NCBI GenBank assembly: GCA_963712055.1
Contig: CAVQGN010000004.1
Location: 310,001-374,000 of the forward strand
Direction: 5' to 3'
From: JAHBVL01 sp963712055
Lineage (GTDB): Bacteria; Chloroflexota; Chloroflexia; Thermomicrobiales; UBA6265
DNA: 64,000 nucleotides
The position numbers and the translations under genes are program-made. Of the stretch, positions 7,638 through 15,488 are shown one piece after another (position 1 is the stretch's first letter; each line of letters begins with the position of its first letter). The notes under the pieces are model-generated. The model did not search any database, had not been told where the DNA came from, and saw nothing but the letters and a program-made list of their open reading frames with translations.

Positions 7638-8714
7638 GTGAGTATGACCGAACCAGTAGACACGTCCCAAACCAATAGCGAGGATGCGCTTCTTTCGGAG
7701 CGACAGCAAGGTGTGCTGCGCCTTATCGTGCACGACTATGTGAAGCATGGGCGTCCCGTGGGATCGAAGCATCTCGCGGAGTCCTACCAGATCGGTGTGT
7801 CGCCGGCGACAGTGCGCAATGAAATGGCGGAACTCGAGTCCGCCGGTTTTGTGGAGCATCGGCATACCTCTGGTGGTCGAGTGCCAACGGACTCCGGGTA
7901 TCGCTATTTCGTCGAAAACCTGATGCAGAACGTCGATCTTCCGGTCGGCGAGCAGATCATGATTCGGCACATGTTTCGACAAGCTGAGAATCAGCTCGAA
8001 GAATGGCCGGAACTGGCGGCCGAGGTGCTGGCGGATATCGCTGGCAATGTGTCGGTCGTTAGCGCTCCCAGGTCGCAAACGGCGCGGGTGCGACAGGTCG
8101 ACCTGATCTGCCTCCAACCGAAATTGGCGATGCTGATTCTGGTCACGCTGGAAAGCAACGTCCGTCAGGTCCTGCTGCATCTCCCGGAGGAAGTCTCTCG
8201 AGATGTCCTGTCGCTCACCGCGAATCGTCTTTCGGCAGAATGTTTCGGTCTGACTGGCGAGGAAATCGCTGCTAGACCCGCAAGTCACGATGAGATCGAG
8301 CGGATGGTCCGGGAGCAACTAACGGTTACGTTGCGGTCTATCGATGCTGCCGAGCAGACTCCATTCCGGAGCTCCGGGCTCGAGAACATTCTCGGTCAGG
8401 CAGATTTGACTGATATTGAACTGCAGAGTGTGTTTGATTTGCTCCGTGGACGTGAACTCCTGACGGCTATTGTTCCCCAGTTGCAGCCCGGCCCGTCGGT
8501 GCAGGTATTCATTGGAGATGAGAATCTCCCGGGTGCACTCAAGCGGCTTGGCGTGATCGTTGCGACGTATGGCGTTGGTGATGAGGTCACCGGCATGCTG
8601 GGGGTACTTGGTCCGACCAGAATGTCGTATTGGCGGACGATTTCAACGGTGCGATACATGTCTCGGCTGGTCAGCGATCTCGTCGCGGATCTCTATCCGG
8701 GAAACGAACGCTGA
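7638..8714 (+). CDS. hrcA: Heat-inducible transcription repressor HrcA
   Basis: A 358-residue repressor with the N-terminal winged-helix domain (residues about 15-85, including SPATVRNEMAELE and the GRVPTDSGYR signature) and the C-terminal HrcA inserted/GAF-like dimerisation domain. It is the first gene of an operon preceded by a perfect CIRCE site, so it represses itself and the chaperones. Start is uncertain: GTG at 7638 or ATG at 7644, since an AGGTGAG block overlaps both. The grpE start follows 24 bases after its stop. Confidence 0.95.
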   Translation: MSMTEPVDTSQTNSEDALLSERQQGVLRLIVHDYVKHGRPVGSKHLAESYQIGVSPATVRNEMAELESAGFVEHRHTSGGRVPTDSGYRYFVENLMQNVDLPVGEQIMIRHMFRQAENQLEEWPELAAEVLADIAGNVSVVSAPRSQTARVRQVDLICLQPKLAMLILVTLESNVRQVLLHLPEEVSRDVLSLTANRLSAECFGLTGEEIAARPASHDEIERMVREQLTVTLRSIDAAEQTPFRSSGLENILGQADLTDIELQSVFDLLRGRELLTAIVPQLQPGPSVQVFIGDENLPGALKRLGVIVATYGVGDEVTGMLGVLGPTRMSYWRTISTVRYMSRLVSDLVADLYPGNER

Positions 8715-8738
8715 GCAGCGGAACGGAAGGAAGGTGAA

Positions 8739-9284
8739 GTGGAACCAATTCCCAGTGACGACCAGGATCAATTGACAGGGGAGGCTGAAGGCAGCGCCAC
8801 CGCAAACGGCAGTGTCATGACGGAAGCCGATATCCTGCAGGTGATCGCAGAACGAGACAGTTATCTCGATCAGTTACAGCGTTCGCTCGCTGAGTTCGCA
8901 AACTATCGCCGGCGGGTCGAGCAGGATCGAATCAATGCACGCAGAATCGCCACCAGCGATCTTCTCTCAAGCGTCGTCCCGATCGCTGACGATTTCCACC
9001 GTGCGCTGGAAGCCATTCCGGCTGATCAGAGTGAAGCACCCTGGGTTATGGGTGTCACGCTGATCGACCGAAATCTCTCAAATCTTCTCGAACGGGAAGG
9101 TGTTTCGAAAATCGATGCGCTCGGACAGCCGTTCGATCCATCGGTCCATGAAGCGGTAGCGGTCGAACCGGATTCTTCCGGCACAATCGTGACCGAGGTT
9201 TATCAGAATGGCTATCGCCATGGAGACACGCTTCTTCGACCAGCGATCGTCCGAGTGGGCGATCCTGAAAATGGGGAGGCGTAG
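8739..9284 (+). CDS. grpE: Nucleotide exchange factor GrpE
   Basis: A 181-residue cochaperone that releases ADP from DnaK. An acidic N-terminus leads to a helical stalk (about 30-100, containing LAEFANYRRR). The C-terminal beta domain carries the family signature VTEVYQNGYRHGDTLLRPAIVRV. The GTG start has AAGGAAGG just upstream. It lies between hrcA and dnaK on one transcript. Confidence 0.97.
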   Translation: MEPIPSDDQDQLTGEAEGSATANGSVMTEADILQVIAERDSYLDQLQRSLAEFANYRRRVEQDRINARRIATSDLLSSVVPIADDFHRALEAIPADQSEAPWVMGVTLIDRNLSNLLEREGVSKIDALGQPFDPSVHEAVAVEPDSSGTIVTEVYQNGYRHGDTLLRPAIVRVGDPENGEA

Positions 9285-9360
9285 GTAGTAGACACTCTCA
9301 GTGTGAAGAATCAAAACGTTTTCATTTGTCGCAATTTAGCAGTTACAAGGAGAACCACCA

Positions 9361-11289
9361 ATGGGTAGAATGATCGGAATTGACCTCGGAACAACCAACT
9401 CAGTGATGGCCACGATCGAGGGTGGCGAGCCGGCCGTTATTCCGAACGCGGAAGGCGAGCGGATCACTCCTTCAGTCGTCGCGATCACCAACAATGGCGA
9501 ACGGCTGGTTGGCCGGTTTGCCCGCCGCCAAGCGGTGACCAATCCGGAAAACACCGTCTCCTCGATCAAGCGCTTCATGGGGCGCAAGTTCGACGACCCA
9601 CAGGTCCAGGACGATATCAAGATCGTGCCGTACCAGGTTCGCGAAGCGAGCAATGGCGGCGTCGAAGTCAAGATGGGAGACAAGTGGTATTCACCACCGG
9701 AAGTTTCAGCGATGATCCTGCAGAAACTGAAAGCGGATGCTGAAGCGTATCTGGGTGAAGCCGTCGACCGAGCCGTAGTGACGGTGCCGGCGTATTTCGA
9801 TGACTCCCAGCGCCAGGCCACCAAGGATGCAGGCCGTATCGCCGGCTTGAATGTCGAGCGGATCATCAACGAACCGACCGCTTCCGCTCTCGCCTACGGT
9901 CTCGAGAGTAAGGCCGATGAGAAGATCTCGGTCTATGACCTTGGCGGTGGGACATACGACATCTCGGTGCTCGATCTTTCTGACGGTGTTTTCCAGGTGC
10001 TTGCAACCAATGGCGACACTCATCTTGGTGGTGACGATTTCGATCAGCGAATCGTTGATTGGCTGGCAGATGAGTTCAAGCGCAAGGAAGGAATCGATCT
10101 TCGCACTGACCGGATGGCGCTGCAACGACTGCGTGAAGCTGCCGAGAAAGCCAAGATCGAGCTCTCCAGCACCCAGCAGACAGAGGTTAACCTGCCGTTC
10201 ATCACCGCCGACGCTTCCGGTCCAAAGCATCTTCAGGAAACCCTGACGCGGTCGAAACTCGAGCAGTTGACTGCTGATCTGATTGATCGAACAGTGCCGC
10301 CAATGACCGAAGCGCTCAAAGATGCCGAACTGAGCAAACCGGAGATCGACGAAGCCATTCTGGTTGGTGGTCAGACACGGATGCCAGCGGTTCAGCGGAA
10401 GGTGCAGGAGTTTTTTGGCAAGGAACCGCATAAGGGAATCAACCCGGACGAAGTGGTGGCAATTGGCGCTGCAATCCAGGGCGGCGTGCTCGGTGGCGAG
10501 GTCAAGGACATCCTTCTCCTCGACGTCACGCCGCTGACTCTGTCGATCGAAACCCTTGGTGGGGTGGCGACCCCGCTGATCGAGCGGAATACGACCATCC
10601 CGACCCGGAAGAGCCAGGTCTTCACCACCGCCGCTGACAACCAGCCGCAGGTCGAGATCAACGTGCTTCAGGGCGAGCGTCCGATGGCGAATGACAACAA
10701 GAGTCTTGGCAAGTTCATTCTCGACGGTATCCTGCCGGCACCGCGCGGTTTGCCGAAGGTCGAAGTCACATTCGATATCGACGCCAACGGCATCCTTAAT
10801 GTGACCGCCAAGGACCAGGCGACCAGCAAAGAGCAGAAGATCACCATTACGGGATCCTCCGGACTTTCTGAAAATGAAGTCCAGCAGATGGTGAAAGACG
10901 CTGAAGCGCACCGTGACGAGGACCAGAAGCGCCGCGAATCGATTCAGTTACGCAATGACGCTGAATCGATGACCTACCAGGCCGATTCGGTGCTGAAGGA
11001 ATATGGCGACAAGATCCCTGAAGACGTCAAGAGCGATCTCGAGGAAAAGGTTGCCAATGTTCGCGAATTGCTCAAGGCCGAAGGTGACAACACCGACGCG
11101 CTGAAGAACGCGCACGAAGCGATGGTTGAAGCCATCAGCAAGGTCGGAACCTCAGTTTACGAGGCGGCCGCAGGCGCAGAGGCGAGCGCAAACGGCGCTT
11201 ACAGCGAGAGCCCAGATGGGGAAGAAGCGGTGGAGTCCGAGGACGATGCCACGGTCGAAGGCGAATTCCGCGAAGTTGGCAACAACTAG
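9361..11289 (+). CDS. dnaK: Chaperone DnaK (Hsp70)
   Basis: A 642-residue Hsp70. The N-terminal ATPase domain opens with MIGIDLGTTNSV and carries the phosphate and adenosine motifs (DLGGGTYDISVLDL and GGQTRMP). The conserved linker DVTPLTL leads to the substrate-binding domain and a helical lid. The tail is acidic (ESEDDATVEGE). ACAAGGAGAA-like RBS sequence precedes the ATG. It is the last gene of the CIRCE operon. A dnaJ gene, which often follows, is absent here; transcription ends at a strong hairpin. Confidence 0.98.
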   Translation: MGRMIGIDLGTTNSVMATIEGGEPAVIPNAEGERITPSVVAITNNGERLVGRFARRQAVTNPENTVSSIKRFMGRKFDDPQVQDDIKIVPYQVREASNGGVEVKMGDKWYSPPEVSAMILQKLKADAEAYLGEAVDRAVVTVPAYFDDSQRQATKDAGRIAGLNVERIINEPTASALAYGLESKADEKISVYDLGGGTYDISVLDLSDGVFQVLATNGDTHLGGDDFDQRIVDWLADEFKRKEGIDLRTDRMALQRLREAAEKAKIELSSTQQTEVNLPFITADASGPKHLQETLTRSKLEQLTADLIDRTVPPMTEALKDAELSKPEIDEAILVGGQTRMPAVQRKVQEFFGKEPHKGINPDEVVAIGAAIQGGVLGGEVKDILLLDVTPLTLSIETLGGVATPLIERNTTIPTRKSQVFTTAADNQPQVEINVLQGERPMANDNKSLGKFILDGILPAPRGLPKVEVTFDIDANGILNVTAKDQATSKEQKITITGSSGLSENEVQQMVKDAEAHRDEDQKRRESIQLRNDAESMTYQADSVLKEYGDKIPEDVKSDLEEKVANVRELLKAEGDNTDALKNAHEAMVEAISKVGTSVYEAAAGAEASANGAYSESPDGEEAVESEDDATVEGEFREVGNN

Positions 11290-11314
11290 ACCGACCATCG
11301 GAAGATTGAGGTAA

Positions 11315-11340
11315 ACGGGGCGGCATTGCCGCCCCGTTTT
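11315..11340 (+). terminator. Rho-independent terminator after dnaK
   Basis: ACGGGGCGGC and GCCGCCCCGT form a perfect GC-rich 10 bp stem with an ATT loop, ending in a short T run. It closes the hrcA-grpE-dnaK operon and lies between convergent genes. Confidence 0.85.
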
Positions 11341-11356
11341 CGCGTCCGCGAGGAGA

Positions 11357-11932
11357 TCAGGCGTACAACGACCAGACTGCCAGGATCAGGATCAGGAACA
11401 CTGCCACAATCAATGCGACGGCTACTGGCGTGTTGATTGCGGCTGCGGTCGTATCCGGTGGGAGCTGTTCAAGGTTGGTAGAGGGCGGAGTCAGTTCAGC
11501 ATCTGGAGCGATCTCCGACGGACTTCCTGGAAATACAGCGATCGGCTGGATGACTTTCGGCAGAGGAGCGGACTCACCGGAGATTTCTCGTAGCCATCCG
11601 GGCAACCGGGTTTCGGCCAGCAGCGCAGCTGGGGGAATCGGACCGACGGCGGTGGCGGGCAGAGGCGGCCATGCACTCACCGTTTCTCGCGACTCCGCGA
11701 CGAACTGCGGCGGTGGTGGGGCTGGTTCTGAAGAAGCCCGAACCGAAGCCTCTTGAGCGGGACCCGGGGTGGTCGGATTCATCGGCGATGGCGAAACAAC
11801 CTGGGGCAGGCGATCGCGAAGCCACTCTGGCAGCAGGACACGCGGATCCGAAAGCTCCGAACCACGCTCCCGCAAGTCAACAGGCCTATTGCCAGTATCG
11901 GGGGATTGCTGGTTGGGAGTATCGTCTGGCAT
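11357..11932 (-). CDS. Probable C-terminally anchored membrane protein of unknown function
   Basis: A 191-residue protein made of a long Pro/Glu/Ser-rich, low-complexity region followed by one strong hydrophobic helix at the very C-terminus (VAVALIVAVFLILILAVW), which suggests a tail anchor. Short motifs containing LPEWLRD and LPGWLRE recur in the first two thirds, perhaps binding elements. The ATG at 11932 lies one base after the dtd stop codon (TGATATG), so translational coupling is likely. No known domain is recognised. Confidence 0.6.
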   Translation of the reverse strand: MPDDTPNQQSPDTGNRPVDLRERGSELSDPRVLLPEWLRDRLPQVVSPSPMNPTTPGPAQEASVRASSEPAPPPPQFVAESRETVSAWPPLPATAVGPIPPAALLAETRLPGWLREISGESAPLPKVIQPIAVFPGSPSEIAPDAELTPPSTNLEQLPPDTTAAAINTPVAVALIVAVFLILILAVWSLYA

Positions 11933-11933
11933 A

Positions 11934-12407
11934 TCAGGTTCGACCCAATTCGGCGCTATCGAGCCAGATTGTAACCGGGCCATCGTTGACGAGGTGGACT
12001 TTCATCTCGGCGCCAAAGACGCCGATCTCGACCGGTATTCCATGAGCCGCCAGAGCGGTATTGAACTGTTCGAATAGGGGGAGAGCGGTTTCCGGGCGGG
12101 CGGCATCGGTGAAACTCGGTCGACGCCCTTTGCGGCAATCGGCATACAGGGTGAACTGCGAAATCGAGAGAACACGTGCTGAGCCTGGTTCTTCGAGGAG
12201 CAAGTCGAGCAGCGAACGGTTCATCGCGCCCTGGTCGTCCTCGAATATCCGTAGATTTGCAATCTTGGCTGCTAGTTGCATCGCTTGCCGGTTTGTGTCG
12301 GATACCGCAACTCCGACGAGGAGCACAAGACCGCGATCGATCGATCCCGTCGTCTCCCCGCCGACATCAACCGACCCTTCGAGCACCCGCTGGATCAGCA
12401 CCCTCAT
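11934..12407 (-). CDS. dtd: D-aminoacyl-tRNA deacylase
   Basis: A 157-residue DTD that hydrolyses D-amino acids from mischarged tRNAs. The catalytic motifs SQFTLYAD (middle) and NDGPVTIWLD (C-terminal, containing the Gly-cisPro pair) are both present, and the length matches the family. The ATG overlaps the ispF stop (ATGA). It belongs to a minus-strand run with ispD, ispF and the PHP gene. Confidence 0.96.
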   Translation of the reverse strand: MRVLIQRVLEGSVDVGGETTGSIDRGLVLLVGVAVSDTNRQAMQLAAKIANLRIFEDDQGAMNRSLLDLLLEEPGSARVLSISQFTLYADCRKGRRPSFTDAARPETALPLFEQFNTALAAHGIPVEIGVFGAEMKVHLVNDGPVTIWLDSAELGRT

Positions 12408-12901
12408 CGGTCATCCTCAGTGGAACGGATCAGGGTTGCGACCGCGAGCGCGGCGATGCCCTCGCTGCGACCGATCGCGCCGAGACGCTCGTTTGTGGTG
12501 GCTTTAAGGCTGACGCGATTGAGTGAAATCTCGAGAAGCGTCGCAATCTCCGTTCTCATAGCCAACCGATACGCTGAGATCTTCGGGGTTTCGGCAATCA
12601 CGGTGGCGTCCACGTTCGAGATCGCAAAGCCCTGTTCGACCACAATCTCGCGCGCACGTGTGACGATCACGCCGCTGGCGATCCCGGCGATTGAGGTGTC
12701 GCTCGGTGGAAAATGATCTCCAATGTCGCCTTCTGCAACGGCCCCCAGCAAGGCGTCTGCGATGGCGTGGAGAAGCACATCGGCATCTGAGTGACCATCC
12801 AGACCGAGCTCAGCGGGAACCGCGACGCCTCCGAGGACGAGCGGACGACCCTCGGCGAAGCGGTGAATGTCGTAGCCGACTCCTGTGCGAACGTCGATCA
12901 T
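12404..12901 (-). CDS. ispF: 2-C-methyl-D-erythritol 2,4-cyclodiphosphate synthase
   Basis: A 165-residue IspF of the non-mevalonate isoprenoid pathway, which cyclises CDP-methylerythritol 2-phosphate with release of CMP. Visible motifs are the zinc-binding GYDIHRF at the start, LGLDGHSDADVLLHAIADALLGA, and DIGDHFPPSD. The length is standard. Its start overlaps the ispD stop by four bases, and its stop overlaps the dtd start, so the three are cotranslated. The next steps of the pathway are not in this window. Confidence 0.97.
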   Translation of the reverse strand: MIDVRTGVGYDIHRFAEGRPLVLGGVAVPAELGLDGHSDADVLLHAIADALLGAVAEGDIGDHFPPSDTSIAGIASGVIVTRAREIVVEQGFAISNVDATVIAETPKISAYRLAMRTEIATLLEISLNRVSLKATTNERLGAIGRSEGIAALAVATLIRSTEDDR

Positions 12902-13620
12902 TCATGCCTCCTTTCTCTGCGGATGGTCAGGAGAAATTCTGCGAGCTGGAGATCGGACGGAGTGGTGACCTTTATGTTCGCTGGATCGCTGGGCACGATC
13001 GCGACAGCTCGTCCAAGCGATTCGAGCAAACCTGCTTCGTCCGTGAAGGTCAAATCGCTTGTTCGCATCTCATCCACCGCCTCCAGCAAGATTCTGCGCT
13101 GAAATCCCTGCGGGGTTTGCGCAGCCCACACCGACTCCCTCGGAATCGTCCTGACCACGAGGTCGTCCGGTCCTACCTCTTTGAGCGTGTCGGTGACTGG
13201 AACGGCCGCAAGACAAGCGCCACTTTCGGCTGCGGCGGAGACGATAGCCTCGATCAGATCGATCGTCACAAGAGGTCGGGCGCCATCATGGATCACCAGC
13301 ACGTCGGATTCCGGATTCGTTGCCGCAAGCCCATTGGTGACCGAGTCCTGACGGCGCTCACCCCCCCGGACAACCAGCCGGAGTTTTGGCCATTCGTTGC
13401 TCTGGAGGAGAGCCGAACCTGCGTCGGCCGTGTGGTCGCCAACGACAAGCACGATCTCGCCAATGGATGGCGCCGACTGAAAGGCATCGAGTGACCAGGA
13501 GACCAGCGGTCTCCCACAGAGGTCGACAAAAGATTTATGGGGGTCGCCGAATCGTTTACCACTGCCTGCCGCGACGATCACTGCGCTGGCGGTGGGTTGG
13601 GGTGGTTCGATATCGCTCAT
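12898..13620 (-). CDS. ispD: 2-C-methyl-D-erythritol 4-phosphate cytidylyltransferase
   Basis: A 240-residue nucleotidyltransferase catalysing the third step of the methylerythritol phosphate pathway. The CTP-binding loop AAGSGKRFG is near the N-terminus. VIHDGARPLV, typical of IspD, and TPQGFQ are also present. It overlaps ispF (ATGA), the commonest arrangement for these enzymes, and is preceded 40 bases upstream by the PHP gene on the same strand. Confidence 0.96.
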   Translation of the reverse strand: MSDIEPPQPTASAVIVAAGSGKRFGDPHKSFVDLCGRPLVSWSLDAFQSAPSIGEIVLVVGDHTADAGSALLQSNEWPKLRLVVRGGERRQDSVTNGLAATNPESDVLVIHDGARPLVTIDLIEAIVSAAAESGACLAAVPVTDTLKEVGPDDLVVRTIPRESVWAAQTPQGFQRRILLEAVDEMRTSDLTFTDEAGLLESLGRAVAIVPSDPANIKVTTPSDLQLAEFLLTIRRERRHE

Positions 13621-13660
13621 CGCCCTCAGTTTCAGCCCGAACGGGATTCGGAATCAGTGA

Positions 13661-14488
13661 TTAGCGAGCGGCCAGCAATCTGTCGACCGTGTCATCAGGG
13701 ACATCGACCGAACCCAGCACGCGCCCTTCGCGAAAACCGTCACCATGATAGTCGCTGCCACCAGTGGGAATAAGCCCGAACGAGTCGGCGATTCTCCGCA
13801 GAGCGTCACGTTGCGGTCGCGAGTATTCCCCGTAGTAAGTTTCGAGGCCGCCAAGTCCATGGCCAAGGAGGTCGAGGTCGCGGATGACGCGTTCCACGTC
13901 CTCTCCGGCGCTGAATGGATGCGCCATGACTGGAACGCCACCGGCGTTCCGCACGAGCTCGATCGCTTCTGCTGGGGTGAGTTTCACGACTTCGACGAAC
14001 GCTGGTTTGCCTCTTCCCAGGAAGCGGGCGAAGGCTTCGCCGATCGTGGTCACATAGCCAAACTCGATCATCTGGCGAGCGATGTGCGGTCTGCCGACCG
14101 AACCGGATTCCGCATCCAGACGCAGGCGTTCCTCATCGACGGGATATCCAAGGGCTCGCGTTTTTTCGGCCATCTCGAGAATCCGCTCGAGGCGCATTTC
14201 CCGGAGCCACCTCAACTCATCGGTTAACACCGGAGCGTCGGCATCGATGAAATACCCCAGGACGTGGAGGTCACGGTCATCATGAACAGAGCTGAGTTCG
14301 ACACCGGGTACCACCGTGACCGGCGAGCGTTCAGCAGCGGCGAGCGCACTCGCAAGACCGGCGATAGTGTCGTGGTCGGTCAACCCAATCCAGTCGACGC
14401 CACGCTCTGCGGCGGTCGTGACCAGTTCAGCTGGACTGAGAGTTCCATCGGACGCGTTCGAGTGGGTATGAAGGTCGAGAACCGCCAT
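13661..14488 (-). CDS. PHP-domain phosphoesterase (RNase AM/nucleoside bisphosphate phosphatase type)
   Basis: A 275-residue PHP metallo-phosphoesterase. Metal-binding motifs are HTHSNASDG at the N-terminus, GLTDHDT, the internal GVE(L/I) and H(V)LGY blocks, AHPF, and GGSDYHGD near the C-terminus. Relatives of this size include YciV/RNase AM and 3',5'-nucleoside bisphosphate phosphatases, which process short RNA or phosphoadenosine nucleotides. The ATG at 14488 is chosen over an adjacent TTG. Upstream lies a SpoVS-domain gene, downstream ispD. Confidence 0.85.
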   Translation of the reverse strand: MAVLDLHTHSNASDGTLSPAELVTTAAERGVDWIGLTDHDTIAGLASALAAAERSPVTVVPGVELSSVHDDRDLHVLGYFIDADAPVLTDELRWLREMRLERILEMAEKTRALGYPVDEERLRLDAESGSVGRPHIARQMIEFGYVTTIGEAFARFLGRGKPAFVEVVKLTPAEAIELVRNAGGVPVMAHPFSAGEDVERVIRDLDLLGHGLGGLETYYGEYSRPQRDALRRIADSFGLIPTGGSDYHGDGFREGRVLGSVDVPDDTVDRLLAAR

Positions 14489-14519
14489 CAATCACTCGTG
14501 CTCAGGCGAACTGATTCGA

Positions 14520-15122
14520 TCATCGAACCTCGACAAGCAATCGAATCGCGGTTCGTTCCTCGTCGTCGATGGTGATGTCGATAAAGGCAGGAACGCAAAT
14601 CGCGTCAATCCCTGTTTCCAGGAGATAGTCGCGAGCGATTGCCACTGCTTTGACCGCCTGGTTGGTAGCACCAGCGCCGATGGCTTGAACTTCAGCATGA
14701 CCACATTCGCGAACAACGCCAGCGATGGCGCCAGCGACGGCGCTTGGTCGGGATTTGGCCGAAACTTTCAGGACCTCATTGGGATCGTTTGTGGAGGCCG
14801 TCGCGGGTGGGGCTGCCGCAATCGTTGCGGTCGGTGCATGGACGTCGTGGCCGTTGTAACCAACCGGTTCCATGGGCGGCTCGACGACCAAAGTCTCGGT
14901 CTCCCACGCTGACGAAGGCTCCTCGATCGGATCGAATACATAGGGTTCTTCGACGGTGTCAGTCACCGTTGCGCTTGCGGTCTGCGCGATCTCGACGGAG
15001 TCCTCGAAATCGGATTCGGCGTAGGTGGAGGGCTCGATTTCGTCATCTTCCGGAAGGTAACGATTGCCTTCTGGTTTGATCTTGATGTCGCGAAGGTCGA
15101 GCTTGCTGAAAAACCGGTCCAT
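14520..15122 (-). CDS. SpoVS-domain protein with a long N-terminal extension
   Basis: A 200-residue protein. The C-terminal half (about 115-200) is a complete SpoVS domain, starting EVLKVSAKSRPSAVAGAIAG and ending with RTAIRLLVEV, of the Alba-like fold thought to bind nucleic acid. Normal SpoVS is about 86 residues; here an acidic, low-complexity extension of about 114 residues precedes it. It lies between rny and the PHP gene on the minus strand, suggesting a link to RNA metabolism. It is separated from rny by a terminator and a structured intergenic region, so it probably has its own promoter. Confidence 0.85.
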   Translation of the reverse strand: MDRFFSKLDLRDIKIKPEGNRYLPEDDEIEPSTYAESDFEDSVEIAQTASATVTDTVEEPYVFDPIEEPSSAWETETLVVEPPMEPVGYNGHDVHAPTATIAAAPPATASTNDPNEVLKVSAKSRPSAVAGAIAGVVRECGHAEVQAIGAGATNQAVKAVAIARDYLLETGIDAICVPAFIDITIDDEERTAIRLLVEVR

Positions 15123-15430
15123 AGATGCATGACTCCGTTGTGCCCTTAAACTGGGCGTTGTGAATGCTGAGACCCGCGTCCCGCTCGTCTACGATCCTTC
15201 GAAACAGCGCCAGCCGGGGGATCGGCTCCGTTTTCTCCGGATCACCCGTTGCACAGTTAAGCCGCCAACTCGTCCGCCGAGCAGGGTTTGGCAAAAGCCA
15301 AACTCCCCTGAACGGTGCCGGTGACGGCTTGATCCATCCTGCAACCGCCAGAAGTGTACCCCAAGACCACCGAGCGGTCGGCAGAAAACCGCGCCGCACC
15401 GCGTGTTGACAGGCCCGTTCACGCTGGGAC
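15123..15430 (-). ncRNA. Structured leader or small RNA candidate upstream of the spoVS-like gene
   Basis: This gene-free stretch contains nested inverted repeats. Outer arms are 15248-15253 with 15340-15345. Middle arms of nine pairs are 15259-15267 with 15322-15330. The apical hairpin is GTTTGGC-TTTT-GCCAAAC (15286-15303), extended by CAGG/CCTG with a three-base bulge. One middle-arm position is G-U on the minus strand but would be a C-A mismatch on the plus strand, favouring a minus-strand RNA. It could be a spoVS leader or an independent RNA. I do not match it to a known riboswitch. Confidence 0.4.
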
Positions 15431-15431
15431 A

Positions 15432-15469
15432 AAAACAAGACCGGCTGCGAAGTTGCGTCGCAGCCGGTC
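15432..15469 (-). terminator. Rho-independent terminator after rny
   Basis: GACCGGCTGCGA and TCGCAGCCGGTC form a perfect 12 bp stem. Read on the minus strand it is followed by TTGTTTTT, and it lies just after the rny stop codon. Confidence 0.88.
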
Positions 15470-15488
15470 TAGTGTGCGTTTTTCGTTG

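Noticed and set aside
9706..10911. Long minus-strand open frame inside dnaK (401 residues)
   Set aside because: It lies wholly antisense to a full dnaK, has no recognisable domain and is a codon-bias shadow.
15123..15430. Calling the structured gap 6S RNA, tmRNA or RNase P RNA
   Set aside because: Their conserved core sequences were not found by eye; it is left as an unassigned candidate.
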